Shown here: positions 35,560 through 47,633 of the stretch, piece by piece | Position numbering within the stretch: the first letter of the stretch is position 1 | Layout of the letters: each line of letters starts with the position of its first letter | Source of the DNA: Brasenia schreberi | Taxonomy: Eukaryota; Streptophyta; Magnoliopsida; Nymphaeales; Cabombaceae | DNA: 64,000 nt | Direction: 5' to 3' | NCBI GenBank assembly: GCA_036023115.1 | Contig: JAYKKT010000073.1 | Location: 18,647,001-18,711,000, forward strand | Position numbers and translations under genes: made by a program | The notes under the pieces: generated by a model | What the model saw: the letters and a program-made list of their open reading frames with translations, nothing else | Told to the model about the DNA's origin: nothing | Databases searched by the model: none

Positions 35560-36151
35560 GAGCACCGATTGTGAAATCGGACCGGACCGACCCATCGAAC
35601 CAGTTGAACTGAGAACCGGACTTTGATCCGGTTCGTCTCACTTTTTAAGCCGACCAAAAAGCCGGCCCAGAATCGATGAACCCGCCAAGTGCACCCCAAA
35701 CCGGCTTGCCTGAACGAACCAGTTCACTAGGAGTGTAATGGGAAGCTCGACTCAAACTATATTCGAGTAGCTCGAGTTCGGCTCATTAAAGATCGGGACT
35801 CAAGCTTGGCTTGAGTCCTAAAGTGTGCCTTATGAGATTTTTTAAAGAACATTTGAAAGCTCAATGGCCCATGTTACGGTCCCATGTGAGTCGCGACGAT
35901 ATTCTTTATTCTGTGAAATTAAATAGAGTGAAGACCTTATAGGGAACCTCTTACAAGTAATGTAGGCATGCTATTGAAGCTCAAATTATGTCTTTACATT
36001 CCGCAAGTTTCTTTAATAAGAAGCCTATTTAATCCAAAATATTCATCATGTTAATCGAGGTAAAAATGCTTTAGTAGTTTTGAGCCATTATGTGGTTTGA
36101 GCATTTCCACTTCTTTTATATATATATATATACATACATATATATATATAC

Positions 36152-36182
<31 letters not shown>

Positions 36183-36183
36183 C

Positions 36184-36255
<72 letters not shown>

Positions 36256-36260
36256 TTGCC
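35560..36260. repeat. AACCGG repeat followed by TA-rich microsatellite
   Basis: 35570-35730 is another AACCGG-type block. 35740-36110 shows nothing identifiable. 36116-36254 is an interrupted TA tract with repeated ACATACATA inserts. Confidence 0.6.
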
Positions 36261-36277
36261 TAATATGTTATAGGCCC

Positions 36278-36341
36278 TGTCAATGATACAACAACAACAA
36301 CTAAGCCTTTTTTCATAGTAGACACGGCCATGTCAATGATA
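36278..36341 (-). mobile_element. 42-bp RTE LINE tail with 11-bp TSD
   Basis: The insert 36289-36330 is the reverse complement of the LINE 3' end (ACAACAACAACTAAGCC, then TTTCATAGTAGAC). It is flanked by TGTCAATGATA at 36278-36288 and 36331-36341, so it is an independent insertion, not a relic of a larger copy. Confidence 0.85.
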
Positions 36342-36409
36342 TATAAAAATGCATGGATACCGAAGTATGTTCATCTTTCTCATGTGCTTGCTCTGAAGGC
36401 AGCCGATTT

Positions 36410-36800
36410 GGCCCACTATCGGACCTAACCGGAACCCCAAGGACTTCTGCAATACAGTTTCGGTTCCTCTACTGTTCTAAGTTCTTTTTTCAGTTCTAAA
36501 AATCCATATTTTTTTATGAATTTTCTAATGAACCGGGGACTGAAATATGAAACTTGAATCACCTTAGAACTGGATCCCTACCTAAGAGGGTGCCGGTTCA
36601 TTTCCAGGTCCAGATTTTGCCCCTCCGAGAGACCTGGTTTGGCCACTTGGTATTGTTTTTTAGCTTTGTAAGTTTTAAGACTCCATCTAAAACCATCTTG
36701 GTTCCGGCAAAAAGCAATAGCTCACCTTGTTAAGGGGTTGACTCAAAAGTTAGAAGGTCATGAGATCGATACCTTAAGCGTGCTTGGGCGTTCTTGTAGA
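36410..36800. repeat. AACCGG repeat and adjacent tRNA-like SINE
   Basis: 36410-36670 has CCGGAACCCC, GAACCGGGGAC and GTGCCGGTTC blocks. From about 36705 the SINE pattern follows on the plus strand: AGCAATAGCTCACCTTG, GGTTGACTCAAAAGTT, GAAGGTCATGAGATCGATACC, then an A/G-rich tail. Confidence 0.5.
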
Positions 36801-37529
36801 AAGAAAAAAAGAGAAGGAAAAGAAAGATTGTCATCTTTTGTGAAATGAATAATGGTGTTTCATTTACATTTTTAACTTCTCTAAAGGAACTTTTATTCTT
36901 TAAAATAATCTGAAACCACGAGTTCAGACATGTAAAAATCCTGCAAATTCTCTGAATCTTCAATACGGAATAAACATTGTTATCTTTAGGAAAAGCTAGA
37001 GCCAATCCCACTTTTATTAAAATAATCACTATTTGGCATTTATTGGCTCCACCAGAAGTCTGAAAGTGAACTTTAATGGCATCATAAAGGAAACTCATTG
37101 GACATATTTTCTCGGGAAAATGTGTACGTTTCCAAACGTTCTACAAGTACCAAAACACGACTGAGAAAAGTTTTCCCATCTTTGCCTTCCTACTGGTAGC
37201 TCGGATTCACCAGGAAAACAAAATCTAAGCGTGACTTTTGTGCAAAGGAGCCAAAAGGTAGCAGGTCGACTTTAACACGTAGTTTAGACAGTAACAGGAT
37301 ATCGTGAGTATCTTACAGGCAACGTTTAACTTTGCGTGCGCTTCTACGTATTTCGCGTATTGCACGCCACGAAGTTTGACTAATTTGTACTCGAATCCGA
37401 GTGTGTCCAGTTGTGCGAGCGTTGCTTCTCTCTCGGATTGGATCCAACTTAATATAAAGAAAAGGGAAATATGTCAATCATAAATTAATATTTTTTCTGA
37501 GATTTTATTATATAATTGAGACACTCACA

Positions 37530-37569
<40 letters not shown>

Positions 37570-37911
37570 TTTTGTGGTTTAGGAAAAAAAAGATAGTGCT
37601 AAATCATTATTAATGATTTCAATTAAGAGTAAAAAGTAAAAGACTAAAGATACACTTACATTCTATAAGTTATATTTAAATCAAATGAACTTTTTGCTTT
37701 TTATTTTTGTGATTAAAGCAGAAGGCCGAAGTCTAACGTAACACCGTAATGCATTTCCTCCAAATTGAACTCACCACCAACAAAATTGGAGTGTAAGAGC
37801 CCTATGAGATGAGCTAACATTTTGCTTGTGTATTTTTAAAATTTTTATACCTGATTTAACACAATGGCTCGTGCACATATGCTACAAGCTCTCCCGAACT
37901 TTTGTGTGTGA

Positions 37912-37968
<57 letters not shown>

Positions 37969-37998
37969 GATGTGGATGTGTGTATGTATTTGTGCCAA
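36801..37998. other. No gene recognised; CA/GA and AT/GT microsatellites
   Basis: A CA then GA tract spans about 37526-37570, and AT then GT tracts span about 37913-37964. The open frames here come from the repeats. Confidence 0.5.
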
Positions 37999-38079
37999 AA
38001 CAACTTATATTTATCATGAACCAGTTCTTCGAGTTAAGTTTAGGTGGACACCAAATATTCATGATAAATATAAGTTGTT
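37999..38079. repeat. Perfect 22-bp inverted repeat (hairpin, 37-nt loop)
   Basis: Arms at 37999-38020 and 38058-38079 are exact reverse complements (first arm starts AACAACTTATATTTATC). No known element matches; it could be a small foldback element or an RNA hairpin. Confidence 0.9.
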
Positions 38080-38227
38080 CAGATCGTGTTGTGTAAAGTT
38101 GTTCCGTGTTGGGTTCATAAACAGTCTGACTTTTAACATGATTGAATCATTGACGCAGCACATTTTCCTTTTCCCGAATAGTGAATCATACCACTTGGGT
38201 CCAAAGTTTAATTGAACTTTGATACAT

Positions 38228-38412
38228 CCCAGTGGCGAACCCAGGAATTTTCTTGGGGTAACACATACTTGTATTTTGGGTGAAGCGTACTTGTATTTCA
38301 CTCGATACAGTATTTGTATTTTTATATATAAAGTAGCAAACCCAAGAATATTTCAGAATTTGGATGAGGCTCATGCTGCACCTTGCCCTAAAGTGGGCCC
38401 ACTACTAGACTA
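38228..38412. mobile_element. hAT-like MITE
   Basis: The left end CAGTGGCGAACCCAGGAATT is the typical start of plant Tip100-like MITEs. The right end GTGGGCCCACTACTAG is a loose inverse. A part-copy of the left end (AGTAGCAAACCCAAGAATAT) appears inside near 38330. Confidence 0.45.
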
Positions 38413-39106
38413 TATCCGATCCAATGACATCCACATACGGAACCATGTTCATGGGATGAGAAACCGTTCTTGTAGCATTCAGCGGCAATGGGTCCATGCA
38501 TCACGTACGCATGCATGTGACATGCATCAAACTTTTGAGCATCGGTCGATCTATTCCCAATCTTCAACAATGAGACAAAGGAAAAGTTACATTTATGTAC
38601 CTCCATGATAACATGCTCAATTCATATTTCTTATCTGTGGATTTAAAACGTGGCAAAATAAAGTAAATAATTTAGAAGAGTCTAAAACATTAGAAAAAAA
38701 TATGATATATATATATATATGTATATGTATATGTATGCATATGTATATATATATATATAAGAGAGAGACAACCTCCCATGCTAGACATTTATTGATCATC
38801 ACTCGGACGGTAGTGATCAATGTACCCATCTTATATTACATTGTATATATACATACATACACATATATAAAGAGAAAGGGAGGAAGCTCCTAGACAATCT
38901 CTTATGCTAAACATTAATTAATTATCATTATCATTAGTGCGATCAATCAAACTTTAATAATCAAACACACGTCTTGCATCACATTTAATGCATTCATGTA
39001 TATTAAATAGTATCAATGTTGACAAGTGACTTCATTTATATCTTTTGTGTGATCTCATAAATGCCCGAGTAGAATATGGGATGAAAGGGTGTTTAACAAC
39101 TCTCAT

Positions 39107-39156
<50 letters not shown>

Positions 39157-41540
39157 GAGATGATGCTACTAATGGAGCTACCCATTATAAATTAATGTGC
39201 AGACCTACCAGACGACATTTGTTAAAATCCAATGACATGTGCTATTTAAAATGCGATTTAGAAGTGACTTAAATTAGCGGAAGAGCAATAAATCACCTGC
39301 CTAAGGTTTCGATACTCGGGCCGTGCAATCTTGCTTTGGCTTCCCCATTGTGCCCAAAAAGAAAAGACTCAAACGATCATGTTTTAACTTAATTTATACA
39401 TGAACATAACCACTGAAATAGCTAGTTTTCTTTTAAAATTTGGTTTCCGTCTTCCATGAGCGGTTCCAAATCCTATTACAGTAGTATCTGAATAGTCATA
39501 TTCGATAAACTTGCATCTATCCAAATCCAACCCGTTTACGTTCCTACATGTTCAAGTAGGTTAAAAGTTTACGTACAGATACCACAAGAACACTGTCGAC
39601 TCATGCCAAGAACAATCTTGTACTTCATTTGGTTATCCATCTTCCGTTTGGCAATTCCAAACTGCCGGTTCTAGTTTTCCTTGAACCAGGAACCGGAACA
39701 AAAATGGGACTCCGCCAGTTTTGAGTCCTAAACCGCTCGGAACCAGAAAAGTGTTAAATTTTTTGAAATGTAAAAAAGAATACTATATATATATGTGTGT
39801 GTGTGTGTGTGTAACCAGCTGTTTGAAACCGTTGGTTGTGGTTCTGGTCTGGTTCCGGTTTCATTTGCCGTTTTTTATGCCATTGGCACTATTTGTTCCG
39901 CACTGCTTATCCAAACACTATCGTAATATCACTAAAACAACTCAACATAGAGTTGAAGATCTCAATGTTCCAACATTGCTCCTAATAATCTTGAATAAGA
40001 GTAAAAGTCTCATTTTTTTCCAAGAAAAATCCTCTACATAAAAAATTATGTTGGTTTCTGTTTCATTTTTAAGGTTTTTTTTTCTACATTTGAAATCTCA
40101 AATGTGGGTCTGAACTTGATCCAGATCTAACTCATTACTGTATTTTCAGTATGTAAGATCTATTAGGGTCAAGTTAAGTGACCGTAGGCTATACTTAGAA
40201 GTTTCTACTGTGAAAAACTTGGGTGAGATGGAATTAAGCAAAGCACTCCTTAGAGTCGAGCATCAAGTAAGCCTACAATAATGTCCTCCACCAGTGTGGA
40301 AGCCTTAATTATGGTTTGGTATTTGATTTGCAAGTAATAATCTCGTTCAAGTTTTTGTTCAAAGTAGGATAACAACACGAGAAAAGGAAACACTTGGGTT
40401 TTCTTGCGAAGTTGTTGGGTTTAGTGCCTATGGCCCGACTCTCCTTCTCGATGCCAAAGTTTTTTACTTTATTTGGGACTGTAGAACCAAAGTGTGCCTC
40501 ATTAAAATTTTAACCGTTCAATCAACATAATCAATAATAAAAATTTGATGATATATTAAATATAAAATATACAATATAATGATACTCTTTATTTTTAAAA
40601 TTTAAATTCTATTATTGATCGTGTAAATTGAACGGTAAAAATATGTTGAAGTGAATTTGAACTTGGATGCATCCAAGTATTTACCATGTTCTCTTTCCCT
40701 CTGTATATTAGTAGGTGCTTAAAACAAGTGATGGTCTATTATACAACTTATCAACTTTTTTTTTTGAAACTTTACATGTATACAGCTTATTTTATAATTC
40801 ATGAAATTGTTATTATAAGTCTCATATATTGAAACCTTGAACCGCAATGAATCACGGTTTGAAGCTGAACCAAGTCAGAACAACCGTGTACTTTGGTTCA
40901 GCTTTATACCTTATAATGGTTAGATTTGGTTCCCCAAAACCGATTAGATTGGTTTGCTGCAGAGGTTGAGCAAGAACCAAACCAAACATGAGAACAAACA
41001 TGCCTAGTTCGTACTGCTTCGAGATGGCTCTTCATTCTTTCTCATTTGCACTTCGAATAGTGATTAGGGAGCAGGAACCATCATCCTCACCATCAGCAAT
41101 ACCCTTTATTTTTTCAGGAAGGCGACATTTGCAGTATTTAAAAACTGGCGATCTTTAAAGTCTAAAAAAAATCAAATCTGTGGTTGTATAAACAGTCAAT
41201 TTCACAGGTTTTGGGGCAAAGAGAACAGAATTGGTTCAATTGTTTCTGCTACAAACGCCCTCTACACTGTTTTAAGCACAGTGCATTTCATTAGATATTT
41301 AATGTCACCCCAGAAAAGTCGTTTGCACTGTGGTTCCAAGTTCAACAATCATTCAAATTCATGGAGACTCGGGTCAGGAGAACAAAGCATTGAAGCTCAG
41401 CTTAAACAGATAAAGCAGTATTAGTTTCACAACTCTTTTTCCAAATTAGATGCCATAAAACAAAAGCTACTGTCGCTAGAAGATGGTGGTGCAATAATGA
41501 AAGAGGATTAGTGTCTGTGGTGGCACACATATCAACACTC
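38413..41540. other. Repeat-rich DNA, no gene recognised
   Basis: It contains TA tracts (38704-38758, 39111-39153), a truncated SINE-like piece (about 39283-39350, AGCAATAAATCACCTGCC then TTTCGATACTCGG), AACCGG-type sequence (39420-39900, 40840-41000), and a TA/TG tract (39784-39812). No protein family is seen. Confidence 0.5.
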
Positions 41541-42603
41541 TTACTTGGCTTCGTCTTCTGAGACTGTAGGCAAACCTTCTTCAAACCAAGTATAAAGGCC
41601 ATCATCTAGGTGAAAGACATTGTTGTAGCCATTAAGGGTCAGCAAGTCAGCTGCAATAAGAGACCTGAAGAGAGACAAGAAAACCAGAGATATTCGCAAT
41701 CAAATTAGAATGATACGCATATATTTAGAAAGGTATGGATTCAATGTATTCAAGTTGCAATGTATTTATCTGTCTGTCTAGAATCCCCCACATATGGATT
41801 ATTTGTCCAGGTAGACAGCCTATCCTTTTATATATCAGAGGCCCTTAGTTGTTAAGGCAACCTAATGTATATTTGTTTCTAAGCTCTATGGTGTGAGATG
41901 ACTCTTTAGCTAGGGTTTTGAGTTGAGAATGGTAAAGAGTTCCTCTCTGTAAATCACTTATGTTGCTTCCCTTTGGAAACAAGAGCATCTCTTTTTGTCC
42001 CGTGGATGCAGGTTGACCTAGAAGGCTTTCACAAACCATGTTAAATTTGGTGCATTCGTCAGTCCTCTTGTGGTTCTTTGGGTTGAATTCTTGCCATTTC
42101 TGTTTATCTCAATTTTTAACAAAATGTTATTAGTTTATCTGACATGTTTGAGAGAATCAATTTTTTTTGTTCAATTAACTGGGGGGCTTTATAAACAGTT
42201 TATGAGGCCCCAGAGAGTGAGCTGTAAATTCAAAATACCATCCGTCTTGGTACGTAAATTACCTCAACAATATTTTCATACTATACTCTAGAAGGAGAAG
42301 AAAGAAGGGTACCTAGACTGCTGTCCTTCAGGAAGGTTTTGGGAGGGTCTCATGGTTCCTCCAGATGAACATGCCACAATAATCTTTGCGTTTTTATCTA
42401 ATTTTGATTCGACATCAGCCAGTGGACAATAAATCCATTTAATAAATTAGAATTTTAGAATGTAGTTTGTATTAAAAGGTTTGCAGTTTTGAGAAAAGGT
42501 ACCTTTCATAAATTCTGGATTTTCTTCTGTTCCAGCAAATATACCAAAGAAAGCAAATGCAGCACGTCTGGCAATGTCCCACGCCGTCCATTCTTTTATA
42601 TGC
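41541..42603 (-). pseudogene. Rhodanese-like protein (plastid STR14 type), last three exons only
   Basis: Exon A 42603-42503 reads IKEWTAWDIARRAAFAFFGI then FAGTEENPEFMK. Exon B 42418-42313 reads DVESKLDKNAKIIVACSSGG, with the rhodanese active-site cysteine, then MRPSQNLPEGQQS. Exon C 41664-41541 reads SLIAADLLTLNGYNNVFHL, YTWFEEGLP and ends SEDEAK. The A-B junction expects an acceptor before CTGATGTC, but the dinucleotide is GG, not AG; an AG 21 nt inside exon B keeps the frame with loss of seven residues. Family members are plastid single-domain sulfurtransferase-like proteins of about 225 residues. The transit peptide and first half of the domain were not found in the 5 kb before the next gene, so the locus is probably broken. 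The identity is firm; the status is less so. Confidence 0.75.
41740..42190 (+). mobile_element. Copia-type LTR fragment in a rhodanese intron
   Basis: Within the intron between exons B and C, the plus strand has the familiar 3' LTR style of plant copia elements: AGTTCCTCTCTG, then TTTTTGTCCCGTGGATGCAG, then CACAAACCATGTTAAATTTG. No internal coding DNA is present, so it may be a solo LTR, antisense to the host gene. Exact ends and target duplication were not established. Confidence 0.5.
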
Positions 42604-43507
42604 CTGTAAATTTGGACTTTGATCAGTTGATGGCCCCAGGAGGGTGAGCCTGAGGGCAGGATCAGGAAAACAAGTCAGATTAAGTAATGAGGGGACATTT
42701 CTTGTTACACCTCATGAACTCTCGGAATTATTATGGAATTTTAAATGATGAATCGTCCCAATAATGGGAAACAAGAAAAGGAAAAAGGAACTTGCTACCA
42801 CCAGGAGCGAGAAAAAAAAGTATAAATAACAGGTTTTACACAGCAACAGATTTTTTTTTTAACTGCATTGAACTATTTATGAGAATGGAACTATTTATGC
42901 ATGACCATGGGTATTGAACTCGTGACTTTCAAGTCAAAGGTTCTCTCAAGCAACCCCTTAGTATCTATTCCTTCTTTTTATTTGTAAAATCTACCAGATG
43001 AAACATGAGTTCGAATCATGGCGAGCTGGTAAGCTGGGCAGTTGCAGGTGATATGGGGCTTCTAGTACCAAATCCACCGAGACCTAGAACCAGAACAAAA
43101 CCGGCTCCCCATCCAGGTTCCAGTTTTGTTGGTAATGGGTTTGGTTCCGGTCTTGTTATGGTTTTGAGCTTGATTATGCTTTGATTGAAACTCTCTTGAA
43201 ACAAAGGAGGGGTTTTAGAAACGGAACAAAAGAATGACCTGAAACTGTTTGTTTTGTTTCTGGTTTGGTTTCTTGACATGAACTGGACCCAACCCCCCAC
43301 ATCTAGACATGGACAGTTCAAAACCGCCCAATGGTTCGAACCAGAACCGAACTGACCTAGGAACCATAACCAGAATTAGGAACTTCCCAATCCAATTATG
43401 GTTCATGATTTTTGGAAACCGGAACCCAAAACTGACGGTTTCAAGCTACCTATAAATAACTTCTAAGAACATACTTATCTGATAAGAAGCCCACGGGTAG
43501 GTAGCCT
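42604..43507. repeat. SINE piece and AACCGG repeat, no gene
   Basis: 42895-42965 reads on the minus strand as a SINE box B region (GAGTTCAATACCCATGG). 43020-43440 is an AACCGG-type block with GGTTCCGGTC and GAACCAGAACCG. The first exons of the rhodanese gene were looked for here and not found. Confidence 0.5.
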
Positions 43508-43672
43508 ACCAATGGTGGATCTACATTGAGACATGGTGATATCCGCTTAACCGGAAATTTGAAGTCAATAGGAAAGCTTATATCCCACTGTTGAATCCGT
43601 GGCCTACCATATGTATAATTTCCCCACTCTAAACACTTCGTTGTTAAAAAATTTCTAAATCCACCATTGATA
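43508..43672. mobile_element. Small MITE with inverted ends
   Basis: Ends CAATGGTGGATCTA and TAAATCCACCATTG are near-perfect inverse copies about 165 bp apart, matching the CAATGGCGGAT end seen at 1438. There is no coding capacity. A target duplication is not obvious. Confidence 0.6.
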
Positions 43673-44809
43673 TATGACAGGAAAACCTAGCGCCTACAAT
43701 TGACCTACAAACGAGCACGAAATAACACGACACGAACACGATCCAATAAACAAGAGTTCCATCGACGATCGAAGTCATTTTCCTCAAGGCACTCTAAAAA
43801 CCCAAAGTTCTCTTTTGCATAATTGCTCCCATGTTGGATTTTTTTGGAAGGAAATGAGCTGCAAAAAACACAATGAACCAAAGTTGTCTTTGTTTCAAGA
43901 TTTAGATGGTGTCCATTCCAATGGGATTCGATCATGTGAAAATATAATATTTTGCAGTCATGCTGCTTTCAAGATATTGACCTTTTTATAATTTATTAAG
44001 CATTTTTTTAGTATAAATTAAGATGGTGCAGTATGTCATATTAGAGAAATGCCATGACAAAACATTGGTTTAATTATTCGATGTAGTGAGTTAGATCAGG
44101 TTTAGTCACCTGCACGTTTAGCCATTGCAAACTCTAACCAGTGCACCACTAAAAAGCAATATTTACACAACAAAAGACTTAATGTAAGCCATTATCATAA
44201 TCAGATCGAGCCAGAGAATGGAAATTGGGTGGCCGGGGATGGGTACACCTATACCCGGCTACGAACCTCAAAATTTTGCCCCATATGCGGCCCGTTACCC
44301 ATGGGGTGGGTATCGGGTTGGTTTTCTTTTTCTTTTCTTCGTCATGAGTACAAGGTGTTTGTAACCCAAACTCTAACCTTATAACATTTGTTAAATTAAA
44401 GTATCCTTGGTTACAATCAAATCATTCATAAATCTAGTTATTTAAATTTTTTAGGGTTTGGTAGTTGAAATTTTGATGTTCACAAACATGCATATATATT
44501 CAAGACAAAGGATAAGACAATGTAGAAAGAGAAAACCCTATTTTCACAAACAAAAGAGTTGCTATATGTGAGAGAAATTAGTCCATGTGCACATCTATTC
44601 ATGCTTAAACATTCTCAAATATCTCAATTGTTTAGTGTGTAAGATGGGCTGTTGAAATCCAATTTCAAAAGAAAAAATACATATTTGTACTTTTTGAACA
44701 CCCGATACTATTTGCTTTTTGTTTTAAAAGTCTAGCCGTTGATCTAAAAGCTTGAATGGTTAAGATCTTTAAGAAGGTTAGAATATGAATGAGTATGCGC
44801 ATGAAGCAT

Positions 44810-44889
<80 letters not shown>

Positions 44890-45130
44890 AATCTAGAATT
44901 AGTGCACCATGTGTGAGCGGTGCACCAAAGTTACCTTTTGAATAAGAAAGAAAAACGGTTTTTTGAATTTCAAAAGGAAAAAAAATACATGTGTACTTAT
45001 TGTCTTTCAAATTTAACCATGAACCATTCAATCTTTCGACCCAATGATCAGGATTTAATGCATTGGTGGTATACCGCACATACATGATACACCATATCTT
45101 GTGTCCTCGCTCTCTCTCTCTCTCTCTCTA

Positions 45131-45174
<44 letters not shown>

Positions 45175-45231
45175 TATGTATATATATACATATATATACA
45201 TATACATACACGTAGTCAGGTACATACGTAG

Positions 45232-45302
<71 letters not shown>

Positions 45303-46555
45303 CACGTAGTCAGGTACATACGTAGTCAAATCAGGTAATACCTATCCCACTTGGATCGGATTGAGTCGGGCCTTACTGGTTGGGCCAATAATGCCATCCC
45401 TACGTTTTGGCTTCAAATAGACCGTGATCCAAATTTGTGTACCCTGTCTGATACTTTGGATATTTATTATCATATGCATGTGTCTGTTCACACACACACA
45501 CACATATATATATATATGCATTAAAAAAAGTTTGGAATGTCGGGTCAGAGTGAAAAGGAATGAATTTAGATCCCAAATTCTTATTGTGATCTTGTATCCT
45601 TTTATTGCATTAAGTTAATGACCAAAACCATATTTAATTACTGGTGTTGTTGGTCATCCTTCTTACTAAGTCAGAGTTTATAAAATTCCAATGTCAACTA
45701 GGAAACCAAACTAAGTGATCTCCCACTTGGATCGTGCCTTGGTTTACGGAGAAGTGTTTAGTTGCCCTCTCTTTCACCTCTAACCTAAATTCCTAATAAT
45801 TATTGGTAAAATCAGTTTTTGAACTGTTTGATTTTCAAAAAAAGTTTAGAAACTGTTAATGTAAAAAATTGTAAAAAGATCCGAGGAATAACTGTGTCCG
45901 ATTTGAGCGACAACAAAAACACACCAAAATCCGGTTGAATAGAGAAATTAAAAAAGAAAAGAAATTGTAATAAAGTAAAAACTAAAATTTTCTAAATAAG
46001 TGGCTCATTCCGCTTTTGAATGTCCAATTTGGGTTAGGCAAACCCATAAGAGATAGTCTTGTGCCCGATCCGTGGGACCTTGATCTGACCCAATCCAAAC
46101 AATGTGGGTAATACCTGACCAAAAGCACCCCTATCGTTACGCGAACTGTTTTGATCGGGTATGGGTCAGGTACTGGATAGCATGTACCCTATTCAAATTC
46201 TTGAAGTTCAAATTTCTAACCATCTAATTCTTCAATTATATAAAATTAAATTTTCAAGTGATTTCCTTTTAATATAGAATACTTTTAGTTTTAAGGGACT
46301 AATATGAACCAGCCTGGACCCGCCCTATTACCTGTGGAGGAAAGTAGACCCAAACCCGTCCTCACGGGTAATGGGTATGGGGCACAATTTAGAGTTGAGG
46401 TACAGGCATATGAAAACCCACCCGACCTGACCCATTGCCATCCGTAAGACCATGTTATAACTAAATCTTGTGAAGTGGATTAAAGCCTAATCTGAATCGA
46501 GACTGAATGTGTCTGCATCATCCATGAACAGTTGGTTGTGTTGCATATGCTAAAA
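43673..46555. repeat. Microsatellites and GGGTCGG-type repeats, no gene
   Basis: 44220-44340, 45320-45410 and 46030-46450 hold GGGTCGG or ACCCG-rich segments ending in TGCCATCC. 44811-44889 is a CT-AT-AG compound repeat. 45107-45300 is CT/TA repeat, and a 34-bp motif with CACGTAGTCAGGTACATACG appears at 45201-45234 and 45295-45328. No protein family is seen. Confidence 0.6.
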
Positions 46556-46695
46556 TCGTTCCCAACAAAGAGCGCCAGTTCATTTAGCAGGGCCCTGTGA
46601 CTCCCACATTGCAGGTAATGAGTTCGATTTCTGGGGCATGCATGAGAGGCTCTGTGTGTTAGGCTTTGGTCTCCCATTGAAAGGAAAAGGTGAAA
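46556..46695 (+). repeat. SINE-like repeat
   Basis: TTCATTTAGCAGGGCCC, GAGTTCGATTTCTGG, GCATGCATGAGAGGC and the tail GTTAGGCTTTGGTCTCCCAT with an A-rich end follow in order. It is the clearest member of this tail type in the window. Confidence 0.5.
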
Positions 46696-47071
46696 GCTCG
46701 AAATGGGTAGGACCTCCGGGTCTGCTCTTCACCACCATCTATGGGATAAGAAACAATCCTCGGGGTGGCTGCTATGTTTCAGGTTCTCTTCGTGTCTTGA
46801 CCAAGTTCACCTCATGTTACTTTAGTTGAATATGCAAACTTGTTCAGGTAGTTTCAAACCAGTTTTTTGAGGTTGTATTTGTCACATATATCTCAATTCA
46901 GCTCAAATGACTAAGAGATGATAACTTCTACATCAATGGTATCATAGTCACAAGAATTAATATAATTAATTTTAATAACTGATTGTAATTCCATTTAATA
47001 ATAAAATGTAAAGAGGCAACCAGATTAAAGCCATTTCTATCCTAATTAATATGGAAGAAGGATGGAAAAAA

Positions 47072-47106
<35 letters not shown>

Positions 47107-47592
47107 GGAGCACCAAAGAAATAGATATGAAACACATGAATTTGTGTGAGAGTTCATGCTCTCCTGACGACATTTATGCTACGAAGATTCAGGGGCAAAC
47201 GGCGATGTTCGACCAGGTGTGTCTCTGACCCAAAGCTTCTGCGATTCACTTCAAACTCCAACAGAGTCAAGAGTTCGACACGTGAAGTGCATCTGGCTTC
47301 GGCCTCCACAGTTTACCCGAAAGGATGGTCGGTAGCTGGCACGTTATATATATATATATATTCTAGGAATCAAACTCGCTGCCAACAGCAACATCATCAT
47401 CGTACAAACACTAGGGTCACACGCGATACGTCACTATCGTATACGTCACTGATACGTGATACGGAGTGAGCCAAGATCGATTCACCAAAAAATGAGAATT
47501 ACGATACTAAAAAATAGAAGAAAGGGAACTAATAAAAAAAGACGGCACTCTTAAGAGGGGTTGTTCGGGTAAGAGGATTTAGCGTTAGAAGG

Positions 47593-47628
<36 letters not shown>

Positions 47629-47633
47629 GAGTC
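46696..47633. other. Upstream region of the MFS gene, with CT/AT microsatellites
   Basis: A CT then TA tract lies at about 47073-47106. A long CT tract at 47595-47626, just before the start codon, is a common feature of plant 5' leaders. No other gene is recognised. Confidence 0.45.

Noticed and set aside
37826..38215. Frames with Cys-Val runs
   Set aside because: Caused by GT repeats; no domain is seen.
45101..45325. Frames of Ile-Tyr repeats on both strands
   Set aside because: Pure products of TA microsatellite translation.
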